A stretch of 64,000 nt of DNA from Sorangium cellulosum So0157-2. GTDB taxonomy: Bacteria > Myxococcota_A > Polyangia > Polyangiales > Polyangiaceae. The notes beneath the pieces were generated by a model. That model had not been told where the DNA came from and made no database searches. It was given only the letters and a program-made list of their open reading frames with translations. The position numbers and the translations under genes are program-made. This document shows, piece by piece, positions 18,200 through 26,445 of the stretch (the stretch's first letter is position 1; each line of letters opens with the position of its first letter). The stretch spans positions 5,505,501 through 5,569,500 of the forward strand of contig NC_021658.1 in NCBI RefSeq assembly GCF_000418325.1. The letters are read 5' to 3'.

Positions 18200-19848
18200 G
18201 GGCCGAGGAGCTCCTCTCGGCGGTGCGCGCCGGCCGATCGCTCGCGGGGGCGACGATCGCCGAGCTGGATCTCGCCGGGCTCGATCTGCGCGGCGCGCGG
18301 CTCGGCGGTGCGCGCCTGCTCGCGCTGCGGATGGCGGGGGCCCGGCTGGAGGGGGCCGACCTCGCGGGCGCGCAGATCGCGCGGGTGGATCTCGAGGGCG
18401 CGGGTCTCGAGGGCGCGGACCTGAGCGGCGCGCTGATCGTGCGCGCCTCCGCCGCCGGCGCGCGGCTCGAGGGGGCGCGGCTCGGGGGGGCGCGGCTCCT
18501 GCGCGTGGATCTGCGCGGGGCCGCGCTGGGCGGCGCGGATCTGGGCGGCGCGGCGCTGGACGAGGTGATCCTGGCGGGCGCGGATCTGCGCGGGGCGACC
18601 GTGGCGCGCGCGGTGATCCGCCGCGCCGATCTCTCGGGCGCGGCGCTCGACGGGGCGCGGGTCGAGCAGGCGGCGCTGACCGGGGTCGATCTGCGGGGGG
18701 CCGACCTCCTCGGCTCGGCGTGGGAGGGGGTGGTGCTCTCCGAGGTGGATCTGAGGGGCGCGCGGCTGCCGCGGGAGCTGCGGCACGTGTTCCTGGATCG
18801 GTGCCGGCTCGCGGACGAGGGGGCCACGGTCGACCTGGAGGGCGCCGATCTGCGCGGGGCCTCGCTCGGCGGCGCGGATCTGCGGGGCGCGCGGCTCGGG
18901 GGCGCGCGGCTCGGCGCGGCCAACCTGATGGAGTGCGATCTGCGCGGCGCCGATCTGACGGGCGCGGATCTGCGGGGCGCGCTGCTCGATCGGGCCCGGC
19001 TCGAGGGGGTGGATCTGCGGGGGCAGGATCTGCGGCTGACGTCGCTGCGGGAGGCGAACCTCGCGGGCGCGGATCTCGGGGGGGCGAGCCTGAGCATGAC
19101 CTCGCTGGAGGACGCGGCGCTCGCGGGGACGAAGCTCGAGCGCGCGCACCTCTGGGGCGCGCGGGTGCGCGGGGCGTCGCTGGAGGAGGCGCTGATCGAC
19201 GGCGCGGTGTTCCGCGGGGTGGACTTCGAGGGGATGGATCTGCGGCGGCTGCGCCTCCGCGGGCTGACGCTCGCGGGGTCGTCGTTCCGGGGCGCGATCC
19301 TGGAGGGGATGGATCTCGAGGGCTGCGATCTGAGCGGCTGCGATCTCACCGACGCCGACGCGCGCGGCGCGGTGCTCCGGGGCGCGACGCTGCGGTACGC
19401 GACGGCGACGCGGGCCCGCCTCGACGTGGCGGATCTGCGCGAGGTGATGGCGAAGGGCGCGTTCTTCGGCGAGGCCTCGCTGGAGGGCGCGAAGCTCGGC
19501 GGGGCGACGCTGCGCTTCGCGACGCTGGCGCAGGCGCGGCTCCAGCACGCGGACCTGACGGGCGCCGATCTGCGCGAGGCGGTGCTCGTCGAGGCGGCCG
19601 CGGCGGGGGCGCTCTTCACGCGCGCGCGGCTCGGGTACGCGGACCTCTCGCGCGCCGATCTGCGCGGCGCGGAGGTCTCGCTGGCCGATCTGTCGGGCGC
19701 CAACCTGCACGCCGCCCGCGATCAGGGCGTCGCCTGGTCGGCGGCGGACCTCCGCGGCGCGCGCCGCACCGATCCCGACCGCCTCGAGGCCGAGGCGTGG
19801 CGGCCCCCCGAACGACCCCAGCCGAGAGCCCGAGGAGAGCGCCGATGA
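18196..19848 (+). CDS. Pentapeptide-repeat protein of the T6SS module
   Basis: 550 aa. After about 15 residues (MRAEELLSAVRAGRSLAGAT) nearly the whole chain is pentapeptide repeats (LDLRGARLGGARLL and similar). There is one interruption near residues 190-212 (RLPRELRHVFLDRCRLADEG), which may be a loop between two beta-helix segments. Both ends overlap neighbours by 4 bp (ATGA), so the gene is part of one translated unit with the DUF2169 and DUF3540 genes. No catalytic motif is seen; a structural or adaptor role is inferred. Confidence 0.88.
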   Translation: MRAEELLSAVRAGRSLAGATIAELDLAGLDLRGARLGGARLLALRMAGARLEGADLAGAQIARVDLEGAGLEGADLSGALIVRASAAGARLEGARLGGARLLRVDLRGAALGGADLGGAALDEVILAGADLRGATVARAVIRRADLSGAALDGARVEQAALTGVDLRGADLLGSAWEGVVLSEVDLRGARLPRELRHVFLDRCRLADEGATVDLEGADLRGASLGGADLRGARLGGARLGAANLMECDLRGADLTGADLRGALLDRARLEGVDLRGQDLRLTSLREANLAGADLGGASLSMTSLEDAALAGTKLERAHLWGARVRGASLEEALIDGAVFRGVDFEGMDLRRLRLRGLTLAGSSFRGAILEGMDLEGCDLSGCDLTDADARGAVLRGATLRYATATRARLDVADLREVMAKGAFFGEASLEGAKLGGATLRFATLAQARLQHADLTGADLREAVLVEAAAAGALFTRARLGYADLSRADLRGAEVSLADLSGANLHAARDQGVAWSAADLRGARRTDPDRLEAEAWRPPERPQPRARGERR

Positions 19849-20402
19849 GCAACGTGGTGGTCCCCCTGCGTGAACCCAGCCCGGAGCCCGCGCCGCGGCC
19901 GCTCCTCGGCCCTGCCACGGTGATCCGCGTCGGCCCGGCCGACGTCGAGGTGCGCCTGCGGAGCGGCGCGCCGGCGCGGGCGCGGCTGGCGCTCGCGTTC
20001 GCCTACGAGCCGGCGGAGGGCGACGTGGTGCTGGTGATCGGCGACGAGGCGCAGGGCCACTACGTGATCGGCGTGCTGCAGGGCCGGGGCCGCGCGTCGC
20101 TGGAGCTGCCGGGCGACGTGGAGGTGCGCGCCGTGGGCGGGGTGCTGCGGCTCGCCGGCGACAACGGCGTGGAGATCGCCGCGCCCGACGTCGGGATCGA
20201 GGCGCGCAGCCTGCGCGTGCTCGCCGGGGCGGTGGTGCAGCGCTTCGCCTCGCTGCGGCAGCGGGTGAGCGAGCTGCTGCACGTGCACGCGGGGCAGAGC
20301 CACACGGTGGTGGACGGCGCCGCGCACACGCAGGCGAAGAGCGCCGCGATCCTCACGGAGGAGAAGATGACGCTCAACGGCAAGGCGATCCACCTGGGCT
20401 AG
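19845..20402 (+). CDS. DUF3540 family T6SS-associated protein
   Basis: 185 aa; the ATG overlaps the upstream stop (ATGA). It has an N-terminal OB-like region (GPATVIRVGPADVEVRLRSG, FAYEPAEGDVVLVIGDEAQG), then a short region of repeated beta strands (LELPGDVEVRAVGGVLRLAG, VEIAAPDVGIEARSLRVLAG) and a helical C terminus, as in DUF3540 proteins of DUF2169/DUF4150 clusters. It resembles a miniature baseplate-spike protein. The stop TAG overlaps the AGGAGG ribosome-binding site of the PAAR-like gene, so co-expression with the effector candidate is likely. Confidence 0.85.
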   Translation: MSNVVVPLREPSPEPAPRPLLGPATVIRVGPADVEVRLRSGAPARARLALAFAYEPAEGDVVLVIGDEAQGHYVIGVLQGRGRASLELPGDVEVRAVGGVLRLAGDNGVEIAAPDVGIEARSLRVLAGAVVQRFASLRQRVSELLHVHAGQSHTVVDGAAHTQAKSAAILTEEKMTLNGKAIHLG

Positions 20403-20412
20403 GAGGACGGCG

Positions 20413-21489
20413 ATGCTCCCCGCAGCCCACCGCGGCGCTGGCCAGAACGTGTCCTTCCCCGACGTGTGCCTCACGCCGCCCGCGCCCGGCGTGCCCGTGC
20501 CGTACACGAACCTCGGGATGCACGCGATGGCGGCGCCCTTCTCGCCCACGGTGATGGTCGGCGGCCTGCCGGCGCTGAACCTGAGCGCGAAGATCCCGAT
20601 CACCACCGGCGACGAGGCGGGCGCGCTGCACCCGACCATCAAGGGCCAGGGCACCTTCGTGGCCGGCTCCCCGACGGTCATGGTGGACGGGCTGCCCGCC
20701 ATCAACCTGACCGCGCCCGTGACCGGGAACGCGATGAACGCGCCGAAGGGAGAGCACCTCATCCCCAACGCGGTGAGCGTGTTCTACAACCTCGCGAGCG
20801 CGGCGCCGGGCGCCGGCCAGGCCGCGGGGGAGGCGATGCGCGAGGTCGCCGAGGCGCTCGTGGACGCGCCGCCGCCGGCCGCGGCGCTTCTGCCGGGCGG
20901 GGTGGGGCTCGTGCGCGTGGCGGTGATGGCCCCCGACGCGCCGGCGCGGGTGTTCGCGGGGATCCGCCGGCTCGAGGAGGCGGAGGGGGGCCTGCGCGCG
21001 CTGATCCTGGATCTGCGCGGCTGCCCCGGCGGGGAGCTCGACGCGGCGCTGCGGCTCGCGGAGGACTTCCTGCCGCGCGGCGCGGAGCTCGGCGCGATGA
21101 ACGACGCCGACGGCGACGCGATGGTGCGCCGGTCGCGCCGCGATCCGGCGTTCGAGCTCCCCGTGGTGGCGCTGGTCGACGGGGGTACGGCGTCGGCCGC
21201 CGAGGTGCTCGCCGGATCGCTGCAGGCGCACGGGCGCGCGCTGCTGGTCGGGGCGCGGACGCACGGGAAGGGCAGCGTGCAGAGCGTGGTGCAGACGCCG
21301 GAGGGGCTCTGCTACGCGACGGTGGGGCGCTGGCTGCTGCCCGGCGGGGTCGAGCTCGAGGGCCGCGGGCTCACGCCGGACGTCGCGGCGGAGGGCGAGG
21401 GCGATCCGGAGGTCGACGCGGCGCTGCGCGCGGCCTGGGAGGCCGCGCGGAGGATCACCGATTCGCGAGATCGCGTGCGCGTTCGGTGA
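20413..21489 (+). CDS. PAAR-like (DUF4150) / S41 peptidase fusion, candidate T6SS effector
   Basis: 358 aa, with AGGAGG at 20401-20406. Residues 1 to about 130 are a PAAR-like DUF4150 domain (PDVCLTPPAPGVPVPYTNLG, SPTVMVDGLPAINLTAPVTG) that would cap the spike. Residues about 158-330 are an S41 (tail-specific protease) core: DLRGCPGG at 200-207, catalytic Ser261 in GGTASAAE, Lys286 in THGKGSVQ, and a closing LLPGGVELEGRGLTPDV. The Ser/Lys pair is intact. The PDZ domain usual in S41 proteases is absent, and there is no signal peptide, as expected if delivered by the T6SS. The function is most likely a toxic or processing protease loaded on the spike (inference); the target is unknown. Confidence 0.88.
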   Translation: MLPAAHRGAGQNVSFPDVCLTPPAPGVPVPYTNLGMHAMAAPFSPTVMVGGLPALNLSAKIPITTGDEAGALHPTIKGQGTFVAGSPTVMVDGLPAINLTAPVTGNAMNAPKGEHLIPNAVSVFYNLASAAPGAGQAAGEAMREVAEALVDAPPPAAALLPGGVGLVRVAVMAPDAPARVFAGIRRLEEAEGGLRALILDLRGCPGGELDAALRLAEDFLPRGAELGAMNDADGDAMVRRSRRDPAFELPVVALVDGGTASAAEVLAGSLQAHGRALLVGARTHGKGSVQSVVQTPEGLCYATVGRWLLPGGVELEGRGLTPDVAAEGEGDPEVDAALRAAWEAARRITDSRDRVRVR

Positions 21490-21608
21490 TCCGCGGGCTG
21501 TCGTGGAGCCTCTGCGCGGGCGTGGAGAGCGTCGCCGGAGGTGGGGACGTGACGAGAGCAGGCGCGTCTGGCGCGACCGGGTGGCGCGCAGCGCGTTGCG
21601 GTGCAGCG

Positions 21609-21693
21609 GCGGTCCGGGGGCCGCGCGAGCGCAGTGGATCGCGCGGCGGCGGGGTCCGGAGGCCGCGCGAACGCAGTGGATCGCGTCGAGGAG
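21609..21693. repeat. Two ~42-bp near-identical tandem units
   Basis: Two copies of GGTCCGG(G/A)GGCCGCGCGA followed by (G/A)CGCAGTGGATCGCG lie head to tail; they differ at a few bases. A third GGGTCCGG start begins right after. The translated frames are low-complexity and not protein-like. Confidence 0.7.
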
Positions 21694-21833
21694 GGGTCCG
21701 GACCCCCCTTCTGGCACAAGATCGGGCGTCTCCGAGGGGAAAGTGGCGCAGAACTGCTCAATTTCGAGCGTGATTTGGCACAGATTTGCCCGGGAGGACG
21801 GTCCCCGGAGCGTCTCGGAGGGGTCCGGACCCC
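21693..21833. repeat. Pair of perfect 14-bp palindromes GGGGTCCGGACCCC
   Basis: Copies lie at 21693-21706 and 21820-21833, 127 bp apart, each preceded by a G/A-rich GAG run. The spacer contains GCGTCTC-type and TGGCACA repeats. This could be a regulatory array or a decayed repeat element. Confidence 0.65.
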
Positions 21834-22022
21834 GGTGTGTCGCAATGCATTGCGGTTGTGCCGGTGCCGGACCCCCCCTCGCTTGGCACAGGAGCCGGCC
21901 GATCTGGCGCACTCCCGGCGGGGCGCCGCTGAGACGCCTCCGCCTGGAGCTCCGGCTGCTCTACGTACGTAGGAGCATCGGAACGGGCAGTGGACGCGGA
22001 TCCCTTGAGCGCTGGGGACCCT

Positions 22023-22577
22023 ATGGCAACAAGGAATCTAGAAGAAATCGATCCTTCGCTTCGCTCCTGGATTCAGCGCCATGCCAAATTCAACCGCTCG
22101 TGGGATGAGCTCCTGCTGCGCGGGCTCCTCGACGGGCGCGGCGTGCCTTGCTCCGACGTCCTCGTCGCCTGGGAGCGCGATCTCCACGCGCTCGGCGAGG
22201 GGAATCGAATGGCGTCCCCTTATCTGCTCGAGCTGTCCGACACAGGCTTCGGAACCGTGGCGGCGGGCGCCGCTCAGGCGACGCTCCCCGGAGACGGCCG
22301 GAACGTCGTAATCATAGGCCGCTTCGTGTGGGGCGGCGCGCTCGGGATGGACGAGCGCGGGAGACTGTTCAGCAGCGATGGGGATGCGTGGATTGCTCTC
22401 GCCGAGCACCCTCCCCGCGCTCGTCCACGCCCTCGCCCGCACGCCTTCATGGGCAGCGTGGCCGTGCCTACGCCCCGAGCTCCGCGCTCGACCGGCAGAC
22501 GCGGCGCAGCCGCTCGCGCAGCCACCGGTGCGCGGGGTCGGCGTCGAAGCGGGGGTGCCACGCCTGCGCGATGGTGA
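22023..22577 (+). CDS. Hypothetical protein, possible immunity protein with 3' frameshift
   Basis: 184 aa from ATG 22023. The first ~125 residues look like a real protein: VVIIGRFVWGGALGMDERG and RLFSSDGDAWIALA resemble the end of SUKH/SMI1-type immunity folds. After that the frame becomes Arg/Pro-rich and unlike protein. The frame one base over reads STLPALVHALARTPSWAAW, a natural continuation, so a one-base change near 22405 is suspected. The 3' part overlaps the convergent LysR gene. The position after the PAAR-S41 gene would suit an immunity gene, but the 530-bp gap and repeats weaken this. Moderate confidence that the N-terminal part is coding. Confidence 0.5.
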   Translation: MATRNLEEIDPSLRSWIQRHAKFNRSWDELLLRGLLDGRGVPCSDVLVAWERDLHALGEGNRMASPYLLELSDTGFGTVAAGAAQATLPGDGRNVVIIGRFVWGGALGMDERGRLFSSDGDAWIALAEHPPRARPRPRPHAFMGSVAVPTPRAPRSTGRRGAAARAATGARGRRRSGGATPARW

Positions 22578-23379
22578 TGCCCGGCGTGGTCACGGGCAGC
22601 GGGAAGGTGACGAGATCGAAGCGCGGTGCGGCGTGCGCGAGCCATTTCGACGGAAACGCGCCGACCAGGTTCGAGCTGGCGAGGAGGCACAGCGCCGCAT
22701 AATGGCCTGACGCCACGGCCGCGGTGGTCCGGGCGAGCCCTTTCTTCTTGAGGGCATCGTCGATGGGGCCCCAGATCTTCCCCTGCCTGGAGACGCCGAG
22801 GTGGGCGTGCTCGACGAACCGCTCCAGCGTCACCTTGCCGGACGCGAGCGGGCTGCCGCGGCGCACCACGCCCACGAAGCGGTCCCTGGCGAGCGCCTGC
22901 ACGCGGATCTCCGGGCCCATGTCGCCGATGATGCCGACGTCGACATCGATCCGGCCCTCCCGGAGCGCGGCCACGTCCTCGTCGCCCTCGGGGAGGAAGC
23001 GGACCGTGACGCCCGGCGCCTCGGCCCTCAGGGCGTCGAGCAGCGGGGCGCCGAGGAGCCCGAGCATGCCGTCGCTGGTCCGCACCGCGAAGCTGCGGGT
23101 GAGCGCGGCGACGTCGAGCGCGCCCCGCTCTCGCAGGACCGCGCTGGCCGAGGCGACCACCGCGCGCACGCGCGGGCGCAGCTCCGCGGCGCGCGGCGTG
23201 GGCACGAGCCGCCGGCCGGCACGCACGAGGATCGGGTCGCCCACGGCCTCGCGGACGCGCGCGAGCGTGCGGCTCATCGCCGACGGGCTGAGGTGCATCC
23301 GCCGCGCGGCGAGGAGGACGCTCTCCTCCTCGAGGAGCACGTCGAGCGCGACGAGCAGGTTCAGATCCATGGAGTGCAT
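22468..23379 (-). CDS. LysR-family transcriptional regulator
   Basis: 303 aa from ATG 23379 (ATG 23370 is an alternative three codons in). The N-terminal winged helix-turn-helix (MDLNLLVALDVLLEEESVLL, RMHLSPSAMSRTLARVREAV) is of the NodD/SyrM-like LysR subgroup, which often begins MDLNLL. The effector-binding domain follows (GVTVRFLPEGDEDVAALREG, VDVGIIGDMGPEIRVQALAR). It is divergent from an O-methyltransferase gene 129 bp away, which it probably controls. Confidence 0.9.
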   Translation of the reverse strand: MHSMDLNLLVALDVLLEEESVLLAARRMHLSPSAMSRTLARVREAVGDPILVRAGRRLVPTPRAAELRPRVRAVVASASAVLRERGALDVAALTRSFAVRTSDGMLGLLGAPLLDALRAEAPGVTVRFLPEGDEDVAALREGRIDVDVGIIGDMGPEIRVQALARDRFVGVVRRGSPLASGKVTLERFVEHAHLGVSRQGKIWGPIDDALKKKGLARTTAAVASGHYAALCLLASSNLVGAFPSKWLAHAAPRFDLVTFPLPVTTPGITIAQAWHPRFDADPAHRWLRERLRRVCRSSAELGA

Positions 23380-23508
23380 GGGGCGCAACGATACCTTACC
23401 GTACCTGCACTGGAAGCCATGTCTCCTCGGGCGCACCTTCCGTGTCGAACAGGGCAGCCGCGAGGGCAGCAGCGCCGTCGCCGTGAGCCCCGGAGGAGAA
23501 TCGCCATC

Positions 23509-24201
23509 ATGAGCACCACGCTCGATTCGCCGCGCGTTCAAAGCATCCTCGACCGCCTCTTCCAGGACGCCGACAGCGGCGATCCGCGCATCATCGCCCG
23601 CGTGCGCGCCGACTGGGAGCGCCGCGGGCCGAGCCCGGACCCCGAGGGGCTCGCCCACATGTTCGCCGACGCGTATCTGCCGGTCTCCCGCGAGGTCGGC
23701 CGGCTGCTGCACCTCCTCGCCTTCGCGGCGAGGGCGCGCACGGTGGTGGAGTTCGGCACGTCGTTCGGGATCTCGACGCTGTTCCTGGCCGCGGCCGTCC
23801 GCGATGGGGGCGGCGGGCGGGTGATCGGCAGCGAGATGCACCCGGAGAAGGTGCGGCGGGCGCGGAACAACCTCGACGAGAGCGGGCTCGGCGATCTCGT
23901 CGAGATCCGCGAGGGGGACGCGCTGGTGACGCTCCGGGACGTGGAGGGGCCGGTCGATTTCGTCCTGCTGGACGGCTGGAAGAACCTCTATCTGCCGGTG
24001 CTCCGGACGCTCGAGCCGCGGCTGCGGAGGGGCGCGCTCATCGTCGCCGACGATCTCGACCTCGCGCCCGACGACCTGCGGCCTTATCTCGAGTACGTGC
24101 GCCGCGCGGGCAGCGGATACGGATCGGTGGAGATCCCGCTGGGGGACAGGCTGGAGGTCTCCTGCTGGCACGGCCGCGACGGCGGCGAGGGCGAGGCGTG
24201 A
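23509..24201 (+). CDS. Class I SAM-dependent O-methyltransferase
   Basis: 230 aa, preceded by GGAGGAG at 23492-23498. The SAM-binding motif VVEFGTSFGISTLFLAAAV, the acidic GSEMHPEKVRRARNNL, and FVLLDGWKNLYLPVL with the later ADDLDLAP acidic residues follow the catechol/caffeoyl-CoA O-methyltransferase (metal-dependent) pattern. Cytoplasmic. The substrate is unknown but is probably a small phenolic or secondary metabolite. Divergent transcription from a LysR regulator suggests inducer-dependent expression. Confidence 0.85.
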   Translation: MSTTLDSPRVQSILDRLFQDADSGDPRIIARVRADWERRGPSPDPEGLAHMFADAYLPVSREVGRLLHLLAFAARARTVVEFGTSFGISTLFLAAAVRDGGGGRVIGSEMHPEKVRRARNNLDESGLGDLVEIREGDALVTLRDVEGPVDFVLLDGWKNLYLPVLRTLEPRLRRGALIVADDLDLAPDDLRPYLEYVRRAGSGYGSVEIPLGDRLEVSCWHGRDGGEGEA

Positions 24202-24291
24202 GCGCGAGCGGTCGCCCTGCGCCTCGCGCGAGGGCGACCGGCGCGATCCGGCGCCGCAGGCGCTCGGCGGAGCGCTCGTGGCCGCTGCGCT

Positions 24292-25314
24292 TCAGTCGAG
24301 CCGGATGACGACCTTGCCGAAGTGCTTGCCCGCGGTGAGCTTGGCGAGCGCGTCGCTCGCCCGCTCGAGCGGGAAGACCTCGTCGATCACCGGGCGGATC
24401 GCGTGCGCCTCGAGCGTCGCCGTGAGATCGACGAACGACTGGCGCGAGCCGACGATGACGCCCTCGACGCGGATCGCGCGGAACAGGATCGGCATCGGAT
24501 CGATCTGGCTGCCGACCCCCGTGAGCAGCCCGATGAGGCTCACGACGCCGCCGGCCTTCACCGCCTGCAGCGAGCGCGGGAGCGTGCCGGCGCCGCCGAC
24601 CTCGATCACCCGATCCACCCCCTCGCCGCCGGTCAGGCGCAGCACCTCCTCGTGCCACTCCGGCTGCTGCCGGTAGTCGATCGTGTCGGTCACGCCGAGC
24701 GCGCGCAGGCGCTCGATCTTCGCCGCGCTGGACGACGTGGCGATCACGCGCAGCCCCGCGGCGCGCGCGAGCTGCGCGGCGAAGATCGACACGCCGCCGG
24801 TCCCCTGGACGAGCACCGTGTCGCCGGGCGCGGGGCGCGGCCACGACGCGAAGAGCGCGGACCACGCGGTCACGGCGGCGCACGGGAGCGTCGCCGCCTC
24901 GTCGAAGCCGAGGTACGCGGGCGCGGGGAGGAGCCCGTCCTCGGCGAAGACCACGAGCTCGGCGAGGACGCCGTCGTTCTGGCCCGCGCCGAGCTGCGCG
25001 GCGCGGTACGCCTGGCGGAACGGTCCCGATGCCCACGTCGGGAAGTACGTCGAGACGACCCGATCCCCGGTCTTCCAGCGGCGCACGCCGGCGCCGACCT
25101 CGACGACCTCGCCCGCGGCGTCGGCGAGGGGGATGAGGTCGTCCTTGCGCTCGCCGTGGTACAGGCCGCGCGCGACCATGAGGTCACGGTAGTTGATCGA
25201 CGCGGCGCGGATGCGCACGAGCACCTGTCCCGGACCGGGCCGGGGCGCGGGGCGCTCGGCGAGCGTCCATGCGTCGGCTTCGGAGGCGTTCTTTCGAATG
25301 ATGACAGCTTTCAT
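24292..25314 (-). CDS. Zinc-free MDR-family alcohol dehydrogenase/quinone oxidoreductase
   Basis: 340 aa. The GroES-like N-terminal domain (VLVRIRAASINYRDLMVARG, LIPLADAAGEVVEVGAGV) and the NAD(P)-binding domain (VLVQGTGGVSIFAAQLARAA) identify a medium-chain dehydrogenase/reductase. The cysteine cluster of zinc alcohol dehydrogenases is missing, and the NYRDLM motif is that of the quinone oxidoreductase/NADPH-dependent alkenal reductase branch. It is divergent from a LysR gene across 96 bp that contains a palindromic operator, so it is probably under that regulator. The substrate is not predictable. Confidence 0.88.
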   Translation of the reverse strand: MKAVIIRKNASEADAWTLAERPAPRPGPGQVLVRIRAASINYRDLMVARGLYHGERKDDLIPLADAAGEVVEVGAGVRRWKTGDRVVSTYFPTWASGPFRQAYRAAQLGAGQNDGVLAELVVFAEDGLLPAPAYLGFDEAATLPCAAVTAWSALFASWPRPAPGDTVLVQGTGGVSIFAAQLARAAGLRVIATSSSAAKIERLRALGVTDTIDYRQQPEWHEEVLRLTGGEGVDRVIEVGGAGTLPRSLQAVKAGGVVSLIGLLTGVGSQIDPMPILFRAIRVEGVIVGSRQSFVDLTATLEAHAIRPVIDEVFPLERASDALAKLTAGKHFGKVVIRLD

Positions 25315-25389
25315 GGCGTGTCCTCCCTGGACACCCCATCCGTAGATCCATTCCGCCGGGCGCAGTAGTCCGCGCGAGGGAACGTCACC

Positions 25390-25406
25390 TGTGCTATTTC
25401 GGCACA
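25390..25406. promoter_or_regulatory. Candidate LysR operator TGTGC-N7-GCACA
   Basis: A perfect 5-bp inverted repeat with a 7-bp spacer (17 bp total, T-N11-A type core) ends 4 bp before the LysR start codon, in the region between the divergent dehydrogenase and LysR genes. The position suits autorepression plus activation of the divergent gene. Confidence 0.5.
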
Positions 25407-25410
25407 GATC

Positions 25411-26349
25411 ATGATCTCGCTCGCCGCGATCGAGCTGCTCGTCGCCACCGTCGAGACCGGGAGCTTCTCGCGCGCGGCGCGCCGGCTCGGCGTCACGCCC
25501 TCGGCGGTGAGCCGGCGCGTGATGCGCCTGGAGCGAGAGCTCGGCGTGGCGCTCCTCGCGCGCACGACGCGGTCGCTCCGCCTGACCGACGACGGGCAGG
25601 CCTTCTATGCGCGCTGCGTGCGCATCGTCGAGGAGATCGGGGAGGCGACCGAGGCGATCGCGCGCGCCAGCACGAAGCCGGTGGGGCTCCTGCGCGTCGA
25701 TGCGCCGGTGACGCTCGGACGGGAGGTGATCGCGCCGAGCCTGCCGCGCTTCTCGGCGCGCTATCCTGACGTCCGGGTCCACCTGACGCTGCGCGATCAG
25801 CACGTCGACCCCGTGGCCGAGGGGCTCGACCTGCTCGTGCGCATCGGCCAGCTCGGCGACTCGAGCCTGGTGGCGCGCCGGCTCGGCGCGAGCCGCATCG
25901 TCCACTGCGCGGCGCCGTCGTACATCGCGCGGCGCGGCGCGCCAAAGGCGCCGGCCGATCTCGCGCACCACGACTGCGTCGGGTACCTGCGCGATGGGCG
26001 GCCGGATCCGTTTCGCTTCCCGACCGGGGACGGGGGTGCGGTGCTCGATGTGCCCATCTCCGGGCCGCTCCACGCGAACGACGCGGATGTCCTGAAGCGC
26101 CTCGCGCTCGCGGGGAGCGGGATCGTGGCGATGTTCGATTTCCTCGTGAAGGACGCGCTGGCCGAGGGGACGCTCGTGACCGTGCTGGAGGAAGATCGGA
26201 CGATGAGCTGGCCGATTCACGCGCTCTACCCGAGGAATCGGCATTTGCTGCCGAAGGTCCGGGTGTTCGTCGACTATCTCGCGGAGGTGTTCGCGCCGTC
26301 AGGGGCGCGGCGCGGGGGAGAGCGCCGGCGCGGCGCGCGGCGTTCGTGA
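25411..26349 (+). CDS. LysR-family transcriptional regulator
   Basis: 312 aa. The HTH (AIELLVATVETGSFSRAARR, LGVTPSAVSRRVMRLERELG) and an effector domain beginning VGLLRVDAPVTLGREVIAPS place it in the CrgA/DmlR-like LysR group. A palindrome directly before the ATG suggests it controls itself and the divergent dehydrogenase. The C terminus is Arg-rich and probably disordered. Confidence 0.9.
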   Translation: MISLAAIELLVATVETGSFSRAARRLGVTPSAVSRRVMRLERELGVALLARTTRSLRLTDDGQAFYARCVRIVEEIGEATEAIARASTKPVGLLRVDAPVTLGREVIAPSLPRFSARYPDVRVHLTLRDQHVDPVAEGLDLLVRIGQLGDSSLVARRLGASRIVHCAAPSYIARRGAPKAPADLAHHDCVGYLRDGRPDPFRFPTGDGGAVLDVPISGPLHANDADVLKRLALAGSGIVAMFDFLVKDALAEGTLVTVLEEDRTMSWPIHALYPRNRHLLPKVRVFVDYLAEVFAPSGARRGGERRRGARRS

Positions 26350-26445
26350 GGGGCTCGGTCATGGACCTTCGCGCCGAGATCGCGGTACGCTCTCCCTGGG
26401 CGGGCCATCCGCGTCCGTCAGGCGAAGCAGCGGGGAGGTTGCACG

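Larger units (their letters stand above)
21490..22022. other. Repeat-rich intergenic region
   Basis: No convincing gene. It holds two ~42-bp tandem units, two identical 14-bp palindromes and several TGGCACA/TGGCGCA-containing degenerate repeats (near 21712, 21775 and 21882). Confidence 0.6.

Noticed and set aside
17575..19710. 711-aa minus-strand frame made of repeats
   Set aside because: It is the reverse reading of the pentapeptide repeats of the two plus-strand genes.
21712..21791. TGGCACA boxes as sigma-54 promoters
   Set aside because: At the best one (21775) the GG-GC spacing is 9, not 10, and no gene follows at a suitable distance.
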